The translations under genes and the position numbers were made by a program. 64,000 nt of DNA from Lacibacter sp. H375. GTDB lineage: Bacteria > Bacteroidota > Bacteroidia > Chitinophagales > Chitinophagaceae. Location of the stretch: the NCBI RefSeq assembly GCF_037892425.1, contig NZ_JBBKTT010000001.1, positions 124,001 to 188,000 on the forward strand, in the 5' to 3' direction. Below, in pieces: positions 41,976 through 49,612 of the stretch (its first letter is position 1; each line of letters opens with the position of its first letter). The notes under the pieces were generated by a model. That model saw nothing but the letters and a program-made list of their open reading frames with translations, was not told the origin of the DNA and ran no database searches.

Positions 41976-44528
41976 ATGTTTGGCTCAACTTGGAAAAAAT
42001 GGGATTTGCATTTTCATACTCAAACCTCTTATGACTATGAAGATAAATCTATCACGGATGAGAACCTAATAGAAACCCTTGTCTCTAAGGGAGTGGAAGT
42101 TGTCGCAATTACTGATCACCATTCAATAAATAAAGAAAGAATAAAAAATCTTCAAAAACTCGGTGAAGGCAGATTGACTATACTACCTGGTATTGAATTT
42201 CTATCTGATGCCCGTGGTGATGAACCAATTCATTTTATCGCAATTTTTGATGAATTATGTGATATCGATTTTGTTTGGAAACAGATTGAGAGCAGAACTG
42301 ATATTAAAAGAATACAAGGAGAAGGGAAAAAATACAACGAAGTTTACTGTCATCTTCTCGATACAATTCAATTAATTAAAGAACTAAATGGAATTGTTAC
42401 AATTCACTCAGGTTCAAAATCGAATGGTATAGAAAATATTACCCATTCTTTAAAGCATGCATTGGCGCAAAAAGAAGATATCGCAAGGGCAATAGATATC
42501 TTTGAAGTTGGAAAGGAGGATGATATAGACGGATATAAAACCAAAGTAATACCTTATATTTTAAAGGCTATTGGAAAGAGAATTCCCGTTATCTTATGTT
42601 CTGACAATCATAACGTGAAGAACTATCTTACAAAACAAAACCTTTGGATAAAAGCAGATTCAACTTTCGAAGGATTAAGACAAATTTTATTTGAACCGCA
42701 ATATCGAGTTCATATTGGGGAGTTCCCTCCAATTAATCCTCCAATTAGAATAAGCAAAGTTATTTTAGATTTTCCTTTAGATTCAAAATTTGAAAATGAA
42801 ATATTTTGCCTTGCGGGAAAAAGAGAACTTCATTTCAGTCCAAATTTTACCTGTATTATCGGAGGAAGAGGAACGGGGAAAAGCACAATTCTAAATCTGA
42901 TTCACGAAAAATTAAAAATTGGTGAAAATCAATTTTTTAAAGACAGAAAAATAAAAGATGTTAGCGGAAAGACAATCTCAATTGATTCATGCATTAAAAT
43001 TGACAATGATGATGAGGAGAAATACGTCGAGTTTTTAAGTCAAAATGAAATTGAAGATTTTGCACAGAATTATCATAAACTAACGGCAGCAGTTTATGCA
43101 AGAATTATAAAGAGAGACGAGGAAGGTAAGATTTTGGAATATGAAACGCTATTAAAAGAAAAGCTTAATTTATTTCGAACATACATTGTAAAAAAAAGAA
43201 GATTATCCTCGTTAAAATTAGAATTAGAACAGAAACGAAAGGAATTAGAAACGAACAAAAAGATTATTGATTCATTTAGTAGTAAAGAATACACAGATAT
43301 CAACGAAGAAATTAAAAAAATATCGAGAGCATTTAATGATTTAAATTATGCAAAAAATAAATATTCAGATTTGATTAAAGACTTAGAAGAGATTTTAAAA
43401 AAATATTCGATTAATCAACAAAACGCTAGTGCTTATTTATCTGAAATTATCGGGATTATCACTGCATTAAAGAAAATAATTGAAGAATCATCAAAAGTTG
43501 ATTTTGCTCAGGTGGAAAAAATAAGTGCCGAACAAAAAGAAAAAATTCAGGAAAAGAAGAATGAGCTTGCAACTTATTTGCTTAATAAAGGCCTTACCGA
43601 AGAGAACCTAAACGACATTGCTAATTCAAACATACTTGCAAATCGTCTTGAAATTGAGATTCAAAGTGTGGCCGAAGAAATTGAAACTACACAAAGGAGA
43701 CTGGATGAGTTCGATAAACAAGGAATGTTGCAAATAAGCACAGAATATCAAGCAGAGCTCGAGAAGCAAATAAAAGCCATTAGTACAATTTTGGAAAAGG
43801 TTGAAGGAAAATCTGTAAAACCCATTTCGTTGCACCTAGACTTTGATGTTAGTACCGCAAATGAAAAAGTTTTTCAAGATTTCAAATTGGCTTTCGAAGG
43901 ACAAATAAACAAAAGTTCTCACAAGGGAGATAGTATATTAAGAGATGTTTTATTTTGCATTTTACCAAAAGAAATTTCTGATAAAGAAACCTTTTTAAGT
44001 ACGCTAAAATCTTATTCCACTTCTTCCAGCGCTAAGACATTTTTGATTGATCTATTTACAGAAGACATAAATTTTGAAATATATCAACTTATTTGCGAGA
44101 GAACATTTCTAGATTATTCTGAATTTAAAAAAATTCGTGTTCAATATGACTCAAGACCGATTGAGAACTCGTCTTTTGGACAGAGGTGCACAGCGGTACT
44201 AGTTATACTTTTATTATTAGGAAACAACCCAATTATTATAGATGAGCCCGAGGCTCATTTAGATAGCTTACTTATTTCCAATTATCTAGTAGATCTAATA
44301 AAGGACAAAAAGCAGAATCGCCAAATTATTTTCGCCACGCATAATGCAAATCTTGTGATTAATGGAGATGCCGAACTAATTCACATTTTAGATATAAATG
44401 AATTTACACAAACAACTTCAATCACAAGTACTACGATTGAAAATACAAAAACAAAAGAAATTCTGATTGGCTTGGAGGGCGGAAAAGAAGCATTCATAAA
44501 ACGAGAAAGCAAATATCAATTTAGGTAA
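41976..44528 (+). CDS. PHP-domain plus ABC/SMC-like ATPase (TrlF-type), candidate defence protein
   Basis: 850 residues, strongly AT-rich coding. The N-terminal PHP phosphoesterase (about 1-250) keeps its metal ligands: DLHFHTQTS, AITDHHS, PGIEF, HSGSKS and LCSDNHN. The C-terminal part is an SMC/Rad50-like ATPase split by a long coiled coil (about 375-640). It has Walker A GGRGTGKST (about 296), ABC-signature-like SFGQRCTAV (about 733), Walker B IIIDEPEAHLDS (about 752) and an H-loop FATHNAN. Proteins of this build are annotated as TrlF-family AAA-like ATPases, and ATP-driven coiled-coil nucleases of this kind are frequent in anti-phage islands. There is no partner nuclease or toxin next to it. 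The atypical base composition suggests lateral transfer. Defence is an inference. Confidence 0.88.
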   Translation: MFGSTWKKWDLHFHTQTSYDYEDKSITDENLIETLVSKGVEVVAITDHHSINKERIKNLQKLGEGRLTILPGIEFLSDARGDEPIHFIAIFDELCDIDFVWKQIESRTDIKRIQGEGKKYNEVYCHLLDTIQLIKELNGIVTIHSGSKSNGIENITHSLKHALAQKEDIARAIDIFEVGKEDDIDGYKTKVIPYILKAIGKRIPVILCSDNHNVKNYLTKQNLWIKADSTFEGLRQILFEPQYRVHIGEFPPINPPIRISKVILDFPLDSKFENEIFCLAGKRELHFSPNFTCIIGGRGTGKSTILNLIHEKLKIGENQFFKDRKIKDVSGKTISIDSCIKIDNDDEEKYVEFLSQNEIEDFAQNYHKLTAAVYARIIKRDEEGKILEYETLLKEKLNLFRTYIVKKRRLSSLKLELEQKRKELETNKKIIDSFSSKEYTDINEEIKKISRAFNDLNYAKNKYSDLIKDLEEILKKYSINQQNASAYLSEIIGIITALKKIIEESSKVDFAQVEKISAEQKEKIQEKKNELATYLLNKGLTEENLNDIANSNILANRLEIEIQSVAEEIETTQRRLDEFDKQGMLQISTEYQAELEKQIKAISTILEKVEGKSVKPISLHLDFDVSTANEKVFQDFKLAFEGQINKSSHKGDSILRDVLFCILPKEISDKETFLSTLKSYSTSSSAKTFLIDLFTEDINFEIYQLICERTFLDYSEFKKIRVQYDSRPIENSSFGQRCTAVLVILLLLGNNPIIIDEPEAHLDSLLISNYLVDLIKDKKQNRQIIFATHNANLVINGDAELIHILDINEFTQTTSITSTTIENTKTKEILIGLEGGKEAFIKRESKYQFR

Positions 44529-44583
44529 AATTGAATTCACTACAGACTTAATATTTGCTCACTTAGCAGTAAGTATCATGAGG

Positions 44584-44633
44584 GGATGCCTACCGGCAAA
44601 GACATGTGCCACGGACCAAGCACATGCCCATCC
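44584..44633. other. GC-rich imperfect palindrome in an AT-rich gap
   Basis: CATGTGC (44603-44609) pairs with GCACATG (44620-44626), and the outer GGATG (44584-44588) pairs with CATCC (44629-44633). The surrounding genes are AT-rich, so this islet stands out. It may be a recombination site or remnant. I do not see the full core sites needed to call an integron attC. Confidence 0.4.
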
Positions 44634-44679
44634 GACACCTCGCTTACGAAGTATAGCAGATTCATCAATACAAAAATCT

Positions 44680-45171
44680 ATGACTATCTTAAACGTTATT
44701 ATTGGATTTCTTGTTTTATCCCTGTTTTCCTGTGAGACAAAACCAACCATTACTGACAAATCAATCAATGACACAACAAGGGTATTGGCAACAGTGCTCG
44801 AACAAGCTATTTCAGTAGAATTTATGCCGTCTGCATCAGCATTAAAACGAGTCTCTAAGTTTAGCGATTCTATTTTATTAACTGCTGATTCCCTGCCTTT
44901 AGGCTTATTACCAAAAAAATCAGGAGAACAGATTTTTAAAGTACTCCCTAAAGAAACCATTTACAAAATATTGACAGGATTAAGTTACAGGCAAGAACCT
45001 CCTAATTATTTGTGTATCTCACGATTTGAGAAAAGTGACACAGGCTATTATGTTCAGACTCAAAACCTGAGTGCTTTGCCATTTGGCGAAGGGGGTTCAT
45101 TAGGACTGTACCTAAAAGAAGATGGAGACTCTTTAAAGATTATAAAAAAATCATCATGGTCTATCAATTAG
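44680..45171 (+). CDS. Small lipoprotein of unknown function
   Basis: 163 residues from the ATG at 44680, chosen because it yields a proper lipoprotein signal (MTILNVIIGFLVLSLFSC). The frame is open 34 codons further upstream, but that stretch crosses the GC-rich palindrome and is unlike a signal region. The mature part has no recognised domain; strand-rich C-terminal half (YLCISRFEKSDTGYYVQTQN). One of four unrelated AT-rich small genes in a row. Confidence 0.6.
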   Translation: MTILNVIIGFLVLSLFSCETKPTITDKSINDTTRVLATVLEQAISVEFMPSASALKRVSKFSDSILLTADSLPLGLLPKKSGEQIFKVLPKETIYKILTGLSYRQEPPNYLCISRFEKSDTGYYVQTQNLSALPFGEGGSLGLYLKEDGDSLKIIKKSSWSIN

Positions 45172-45268
45172 AGAAGCGGATAAGTTGATATGCTTTTAAA
45201 GAAATATTTTTCGAATACCTTTCAGAACACAAACAGTTAACTTTATTTCCAATTGCAAAACAACTATT

Positions 45269-45772
45269 ATGCAACAAATCAAAACACTCTTTTTATCCAT
45301 TCTGTTACTTACCACTGCTACTACCTTCGCACAAAGCCAAGAGCTTTTAGATGGCTTGCCAACCACAAAGGAAGAATTTATTGCAAGTGAGAAAAAAGTA
45401 TTAGCTACAATTGACTGGCTTGAGAACACATCTCTCAATCAAGACCAAGAAAAAAGAAAACTCCAAAATGCCATGCTCGTTTCATGGCTTACCAATTCAC
45501 CAACTGTTACTTTAGAAATTAACGCAGACGTTTTAACTTTTACAAAGAAGAATGCTGATTTGCTTATAATATTCATGGGAGGATGGACGAGATATTCTCT
45601 TCAAAATGGCTATTCCAAAGATGCAGTGCAAGGATCAATTGCAGGTATAAAAAGCGCCATCAAGGTTTATAAAACCGGGCTGCTAAAAAAAGACAAGGAG
45701 ATGCAAAAGATGGTGGATATGGATGAAAAGGGAGAGCTTGAAGCGTGGGTTAAAACCAAGCTGAAGAAATAA
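45269..45772 (+). CDS. Small secreted helical protein, function unknown
   Basis: 167 residues with a signal peptide (MQQIKTLFLS... ending FAQS). The mature part appears mostly alpha-helical and charged (EEFIASEKKVLATIDWLENT, ...KEMQKMVDMDEKGELEAWVK). No family recognised. Neighbours are other orphan genes of similar composition. Confidence 0.6.
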   Translation: MQQIKTLFLSILLLTTATTFAQSQELLDGLPTTKEEFIASEKKVLATIDWLENTSLNQDQEKRKLQNAMLVSWLTNSPTVTLEINADVLTFTKKNADLLIIFMGGWTRYSLQNGYSKDAVQGSIAGIKSAIKVYKTGLLKKDKEMQKMVDMDEKGELEAWVKTKLKK

Positions 45773-45794
45773 TTGTTTAAGAATGCAGTTATAG

Positions 45795-45829
45795 TTTTGG
45801 TTGGTGAGGACACCAACCGTTAACCAAAA
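45795..45829. other. Inverted repeat with two possible folds
   Basis: The gap before the DUF6572-like gene can fold as GGTTGGTG / CACCAACC, or with outer arms TTTTGGTT / AACCAAAA closing a shorter inner stem. It has no T-tail, so it is not an obvious terminator. Confidence 0.4.
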
Positions 45830-45840
45830 TGTAGAAATTT

Positions 45841-46191
45841 ATGTCCGTATTAGATCAAGAACAATTTGACTTTATAAGTATACATAAAGAAGGATATGTA
45901 GTGCTTTCCATCAGTGACCACCTAGAATGGGATGAAGAAGGAGAGCATTTATTTATGTTACAAAGTAAAATCAATAATTACCTTGACGGCATTGAAAGTG
46001 GACAACTAGTCACTCAATATCCAGATGCAGAGGGCAAACAAATCCTGATTCAAATAATTGCAAAATTCCGTCCAAATAAAAAAGGCTATGAATTCTTGCG
46101 ATTAGCAAATAAGACTCTCCAATCTGCCGGATATAGGATGAATATAGGTTTTATCAATAATGGTGAACTGGAAATAGAAGAAATTGAGTAA
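45841..46191 (+). CDS. DUF6572-like small cytoplasmic protein
   Basis: 116 residues, no signal peptide. The N-terminal pattern (DQEQFDFISIHKEGYVVLSISDHLEWDE) and the central KINNYLDGIESGQLV helix match what I know of DUF6572 proteins, which often sit among immunity or toxin-linked genes. The acidic C-terminus (EIEEIE) fits an immunity-like protein, but no toxin gene is recognised beside it. Confidence 0.6.
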   Translation: MSVLDQEQFDFISIHKEGYVVLSISDHLEWDEEGEHLFMLQSKINNYLDGIESGQLVTQYPDAEGKQILIQIIAKFRPNKKGYEFLRLANKTLQSAGYRMNIGFINNGELEIEEIE

Positions 46192-46214
46192 GCTCCCATT
46201 GTTGGCTGCTATTA

Positions 46215-46754
46215 ATGAAGGCTGCATTTATTATATCACTACTCGCAATTTTGGCATCTTGTAAAACAAGTGTTCAGCGACCAATTAGTGTGAATTTAAT
46301 TTTTACAAGACCAGCATTTGTAAAGATAGATTCAATTGAACTGGCAAACAATGGTTTGAGAATATATGCTCCTTATAAGATTAGTGTTTCAAAAAATTAC
46401 TTTCCTAACGCTGACAAATTTCGCTTAGGAACGCCGCTACTTTTTGTAAGAGACACATCCACTATAAGCACAGCCGTCACATATTTTTTTTCGGAGCCAG
46501 ATAGCGTAATAAGACTTGTCGAGTATTCCTGGAATCGTGGTAAAGACAAGAATGAAATAGAACGACTTTTTAACTTTAATGATTCAGCCATTTCTAAACA
46601 ACTAAGGAACCAAGGAATCAAAACACTAAATAAAAAAGATACATGGTCACAAGTGACAAAAATATGGACTTCTGATTCCGTTTATGTTAAGCAATTTATG
46701 CTTATAGAGGGTGCCCCAAGCAGGACAAGGGTTTTAATTAGCTGGAATCATTGA
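46215..46754 (+). CDS. Lipoprotein of unknown function
   Basis: 179 residues with a lipoprotein signal (lipobox LASC). The mature part is strand-rich (VNLIFTRPAFVKIDSIELANNG, ...SVYVKQFMLIEGAP). No recognised family. Last of the AT-rich small genes; it converges with the winged-helix regulator 31 bases away. Confidence 0.6.
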   Translation: MKAAFIISLLAILASCKTSVQRPISVNLIFTRPAFVKIDSIELANNGLRIYAPYKISVSKNYFPNADKFRLGTPLLFVRDTSTISTAVTYFFSEPDSVIRLVEYSWNRGKDKNEIERLFNFNDSAISKQLRNQGIKTLNKKDTWSQVTKIWTSDSVYVKQFMLIEGAPSRTRVLISWNH

Positions 46755-46785
46755 ATAGACACTTTATTGATTTTATAACTGATAT

Positions 46786-47643
46786 CTACTCAATCATAAA
46801 TTTGTAACCCCTGCCATGTACGTTAATAAATTTAAGGGAGTTATCGTCGCCTACTTTCTTACGTAATTTCGACACCAATACATCCACATTTCTGCTGATG
46901 ACAACGATACCTTCATCTTCCCAGATTTCTTTCATGAGTTTTTCCCTTTCCACGATCTGATTAATGTTTTCTGCAAATATTTTCAGTGCTTTTGTTTCTT
47001 TCTCCGAAAGCGTAATGGTTTTATCCGCAGTTTCAAGAACATTATTAGCTGCATGGAACTTAAAGCTTCCTAATTGTATGTAATCGCTATTATCAGCGAT
47101 TGGTGCTGCCTCTTCTTTTTTCCAAAACCTGTCTTTCATATAAAAACCAAGAAATCCCACTGGAATGATCAACAGCAACAACCAAGCGGAATTAAACCTG
47201 TTGTTCTGCAACAATTCAATTTCAATTACATAACAACCAACCTCCAGCTTACGACCCCTGCATGGTGTTAAATCGCCTGCCTGTTTATTTATTTCGAATG
47301 CGAGGACCGTTTCATTTTGTTTACAATTCCTCAAATTCACGATATAATTGGTTGCCGGTGCATTTTTTTGAAAAGTCCGTTGCACTACATTGATGAGTGT
47401 ATCTGAAATAAACCCAAAATGATTTTGAAAGGAGATCTGGTAGGTGGTTTCGTTTAACTTCTTAACCGGCATTACCCGTGATGAAGAATCTTTCGCTGTG
47501 AGCAAAAGCTGGTGTCCTAAATCACGCAATACAACTTCTATATGTTTTTCAGGGATCTCCTTCTGTGTATTGATCACTGCAACAGCAGAGATCAACATAA
47601 CAATGATGATGATGGAAGATGCAAACAGCACAAACGGTTTCAT
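46786..47643 (-). CDS. Membrane-tethered winged-helix transcriptional regulator (ToxR-like layout)
   Basis: 285 residues: N-terminal membrane helix (about 4-24), a periplasmic domain of about 120 residues with two Cys (CKQNE, CRGRKLEVGC), a second membrane helix (about 152-168) and a cytoplasmic C-terminal OmpR/PhoB-type winged-helix domain (about 190-285, LSEKETKALKIFAENINQIVER, ending NVHGRGYKF). There is no receiver domain. This suits one-component control in which a periplasmic signal reaches DNA directly through the membrane, similar in concept to ToxR though with the domains in reverse order. It is preceded by two tandem copies of a structured 105-bp repeat that end at its start codon. 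Confidence 0.85.
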   Translation of the reverse strand: MKPFVLFASSIIIIVMLISAVAVINTQKEIPEKHIEVVLRDLGHQLLLTAKDSSSRVMPVKKLNETTYQISFQNHFGFISDTLINVVQRTFQKNAPATNYIVNLRNCKQNETVLAFEINKQAGDLTPCRGRKLEVGCYVIEIELLQNNRFNSAWLLLLIIPVGFLGFYMKDRFWKKEEAAPIADNSDYIQLGSFKFHAANNVLETADKTITLSEKETKALKIFAENINQIVEREKLMKEIWEDEGIVVISRNVDVLVSKLRKKVGDDNSLKFINVHGRGYKFMIE

Positions 47644-47848
47644 ATGTTCATTTTTAGTGCGCAGGCTATTGCCTGCTATTTTTATTTGTCATATGGTATC
47701 CCCAATCATCATTTGTTGGTGGCGTGCATCAGCTCGTGGGGATTTCATATGTTCATTTTAGTGCGCAGGCTATCGCCTGCTATTTTTATTTGTCATATAG
47801 AATCCCCCAATCATCATTTGTGCAAGTTGTGAGTCAGCTAGTGGGGGA
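47638..47848 (-). repeat. Tandem duplicate of a 105/106-bp structured element upstream of the winged-helix regulator
   Basis: Copy 1 is 47638-47742 and copy 2 is 47743-47848. Each holds a hairpin GCAGGC / GCCTGC and a long-range pair ATCCCC / GGGGAT. In copy 2 the latter grows on both arms to ATCCCCC / GGGGGAT (47802-47808 with 47843-47849). On the minus strand the near copy runs into the regulator's start codon. Confidence 0.85.
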
Positions 47849-47979
47849 TTTCATGCTGCAAATTAATCTATTAAAGCCCGGTTTTCAGGGGTTTTACAAA
47901 TGTTTTACGGTTCCTTTACATCTCTTTACTATAAAAACTCTGTGGGCTAATTGACAACGGATAGCTTTAGGTTATAATG

Positions 47980-48056
47980 GTGAGTGGTGAATGGTGAATG
48001 GTGAGTCGTGAGAGGTTAATGGTTAATAGACAATGGTCAATAGGCAATAGTCAACT
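47980..48056 (+). repeat. Period-7 repeat, eleven units
   Basis: Eleven consecutive 7-base units with consensus about GTSAATR, for example GTGAATG, GTTAATA and GTCAATA, ending just before the propeller protein gene. It is the longest array of the family in this window. Confidence 0.7.
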
Positions 48057-48083
48057 TTATTGTTTCATAAAAATATATTCGTC

Positions 48084-49151
48084 ATGAACATCTACAGTCT
48101 TACTTTTCTGCTCCTTTTTAAATTCGCCTTTGCATTCCCTGTCACGGATAGTGAGCAAAAACCAACTTCACCTAAGCCCGGGGTTGCGAACCTCGTTTTT
48201 AAATCTGCTGATGGCGGACAAAGCTGGCAGAACATCAGCGAAGGGTTGCCCGGAGACAAGCTGGAGGGTAGCCTTTTTGTAAATGATGGCGGGTTCTATT
48301 TACGCACCGGCAAATATATCTATCACAGTAAACCAAACAACAAGGCGCCTTTCTGGGAGAAAGAAAGTTTCCCTGACGAACACAGCAATATTGCCCCTGG
48401 TAAGAACGGGATGTTTGCCTACGATTATCACCAGGGTAAGTTCAGGCAACGAATAAACGGATCGGCTGAATGGAAACCTGTGTATGAGAATTTTCAGTTG
48501 AAAGGAATCATCGACGTTGTTGAAATTACCAGTGGCACTGTTTTCATTGTTTGTGACCGTGGCCGTGGCCTTTACAGATCCACTGACAAAGGAAAAAACT
48601 GGAAAGAAGTTACCCGTGGCGTATGGAAATTGGTAGAGTCGAACGGTGTACTGATGGCGAACAGTGTGAATGGAACAATCAGATCGACCGATGATGGCAA
48701 AACCTGGGAAACTGTGATCAGTGAAGGCGGTGTGGGCATTGATATAACACGCATCGATGGTGGTTTTGCTTCTATCACGTTCAATACACAGTCGAATACC
48801 AGGAGAATCAGGGTATCCTACGATGGAGGAAAAACCTGGCAGCCAATTGATGCCGGCTTACAGACATCAACTTTCGGTGTTCCGGTAGCAAAACCTTTCT
48901 CACAAATGAATCAACCTGATTCAGTGTGGAATCCCATTGCCATAAATACCGAGCTTCCTGAGCAAGCCTTTATCAGTTCAATTGTGCAGGTTGGTGAAGA
49001 CTTCTTTTGTGGTCATCCTGCCGGTATTTTTAAAACATCAGACAAAGGGAAAACATGGAAACTGATACTACCTTCTGTTGACGGTAAGGTCTTTAATTTA
49101 TCTGTTTCCGGCGGTGTGATTTATGCGATACCGAGGAATAGAGGATGTTGA
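48084..49151 (+). CDS. Secreted BNR/Asp-box beta-propeller protein
   Basis: 355 residues from the ATG at 48084, which gives a signal peptide (MNIYSLTFLLLFKF... ending AFAF). An upstream in-frame TTG at 48060 is rejected. Asp-box repeats are evident: SADGGQSWQ, STDKGKNWK, STDDGKTWE, SYDGGKTWQ, TSDKGKTWK. This indicates a sialidase/sortilin-like propeller, probably surface or periplasmic binding. It is a much smaller relative of the operon propeller at 13350-15656. Both flanks carry period-7 repeats. Confidence 0.8.
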   Translation: MNIYSLTFLLLFKFAFAFPVTDSEQKPTSPKPGVANLVFKSADGGQSWQNISEGLPGDKLEGSLFVNDGGFYLRTGKYIYHSKPNNKAPFWEKESFPDEHSNIAPGKNGMFAYDYHQGKFRQRINGSAEWKPVYENFQLKGIIDVVEITSGTVFIVCDRGRGLYRSTDKGKNWKEVTRGVWKLVESNGVLMANSVNGTIRSTDDGKTWETVISEGGVGIDITRIDGGFASITFNTQSNTRRIRVSYDGGKTWQPIDAGLQTSTFGVPVAKPFSQMNQPDSVWNPIAINTELPEQAFISSIVQVGEDFFCGHPAGIFKTSDKGKTWKLILPSVDGKVFNLSVSGGVIYAIPRNRGC

Positions 49152-49156
49152 TTCAG

Positions 49157-49198
49157 GTGAATGGTGAGTCGTGAATGGTCAATAGTCAATGGGCAATG
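49157..49198 (+). repeat. Period-7 repeat, six units
   Basis: Six heptamers (GTGAATG, GTGAGTC, GTCAATA and similar) in tandem right after the propeller gene. Confidence 0.65.
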
Positions 49199-49265
49199 AA
49201 ATACCTCGAGTGGCGGATATGGTTAAAAAGTCAAATTAACCCCGATAAAGAATAAACAGAAAAAA

Positions 49266-49565
49266 TTGAAATCTAATAGGATTATTCTTTTGCTAACTAT
49301 CATGTTACTTTTTGCTTGTGAAAAAAAGAAAAAAACAATTGTAAACAGGCAGAAGGCGATTAAGAAAGAAATGGAACAGGTAAAAGCATTTTATTATCGT
49401 CAATCAGACAGTTTAGACAGAGTAAAAGAAGCTGATACCAGTTCGGCTAAGCAGCATGAAATTGCAGAGGAATTTGTGTCAGCTGACAGGAAAAAATCTG
49501 TTACGTTAATTAAGCTTCAAAAGGAATATGATTCCCTGGAAGTAGAATTAAATGAAACACGATGA
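49266..49565 (+). CDS. Small coiled-coil lipoprotein
   Basis: 99 residues starting with TTG (the only usable start giving the signal). Lipobox LFAC after a hydrophobic run. The mature part is very Lys/Glu/Gln-rich with heptad spacing (AIKKEMEQVKAFYYRQSDSLDRV), so a coiled coil is likely. No family recognised. It converges with the hydrolase gene of the polysaccharide locus. Confidence 0.6.
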   Translation: MKSNRIILLLTIMLLFACEKKKKTIVNRQKAIKKEMEQVKAFYYRQSDSLDRVKEADTSSAKQHEIAEEFVSADRKKSVTLIKLQKEYDSLEVELNETR

Positions 49566-49612
49566 ATCCTTTGCAGGTAACTTTCTATAAATAAAAAAAT
49601 CAAACCAAAACA

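Noticed and set aside
44584-44633. Integron attC site
   Set aside because: The palindrome lacks recognisable 7-bp core sites at its ends, and no integrase gene is in the window.
44578-44679. Upstream start for the small lipoprotein at 44680
   Set aside because: The extra 34 codons run through a GC-rich palindrome and would bury the lipoprotein signal; the ATG at 44680 gives a textbook lipobox.
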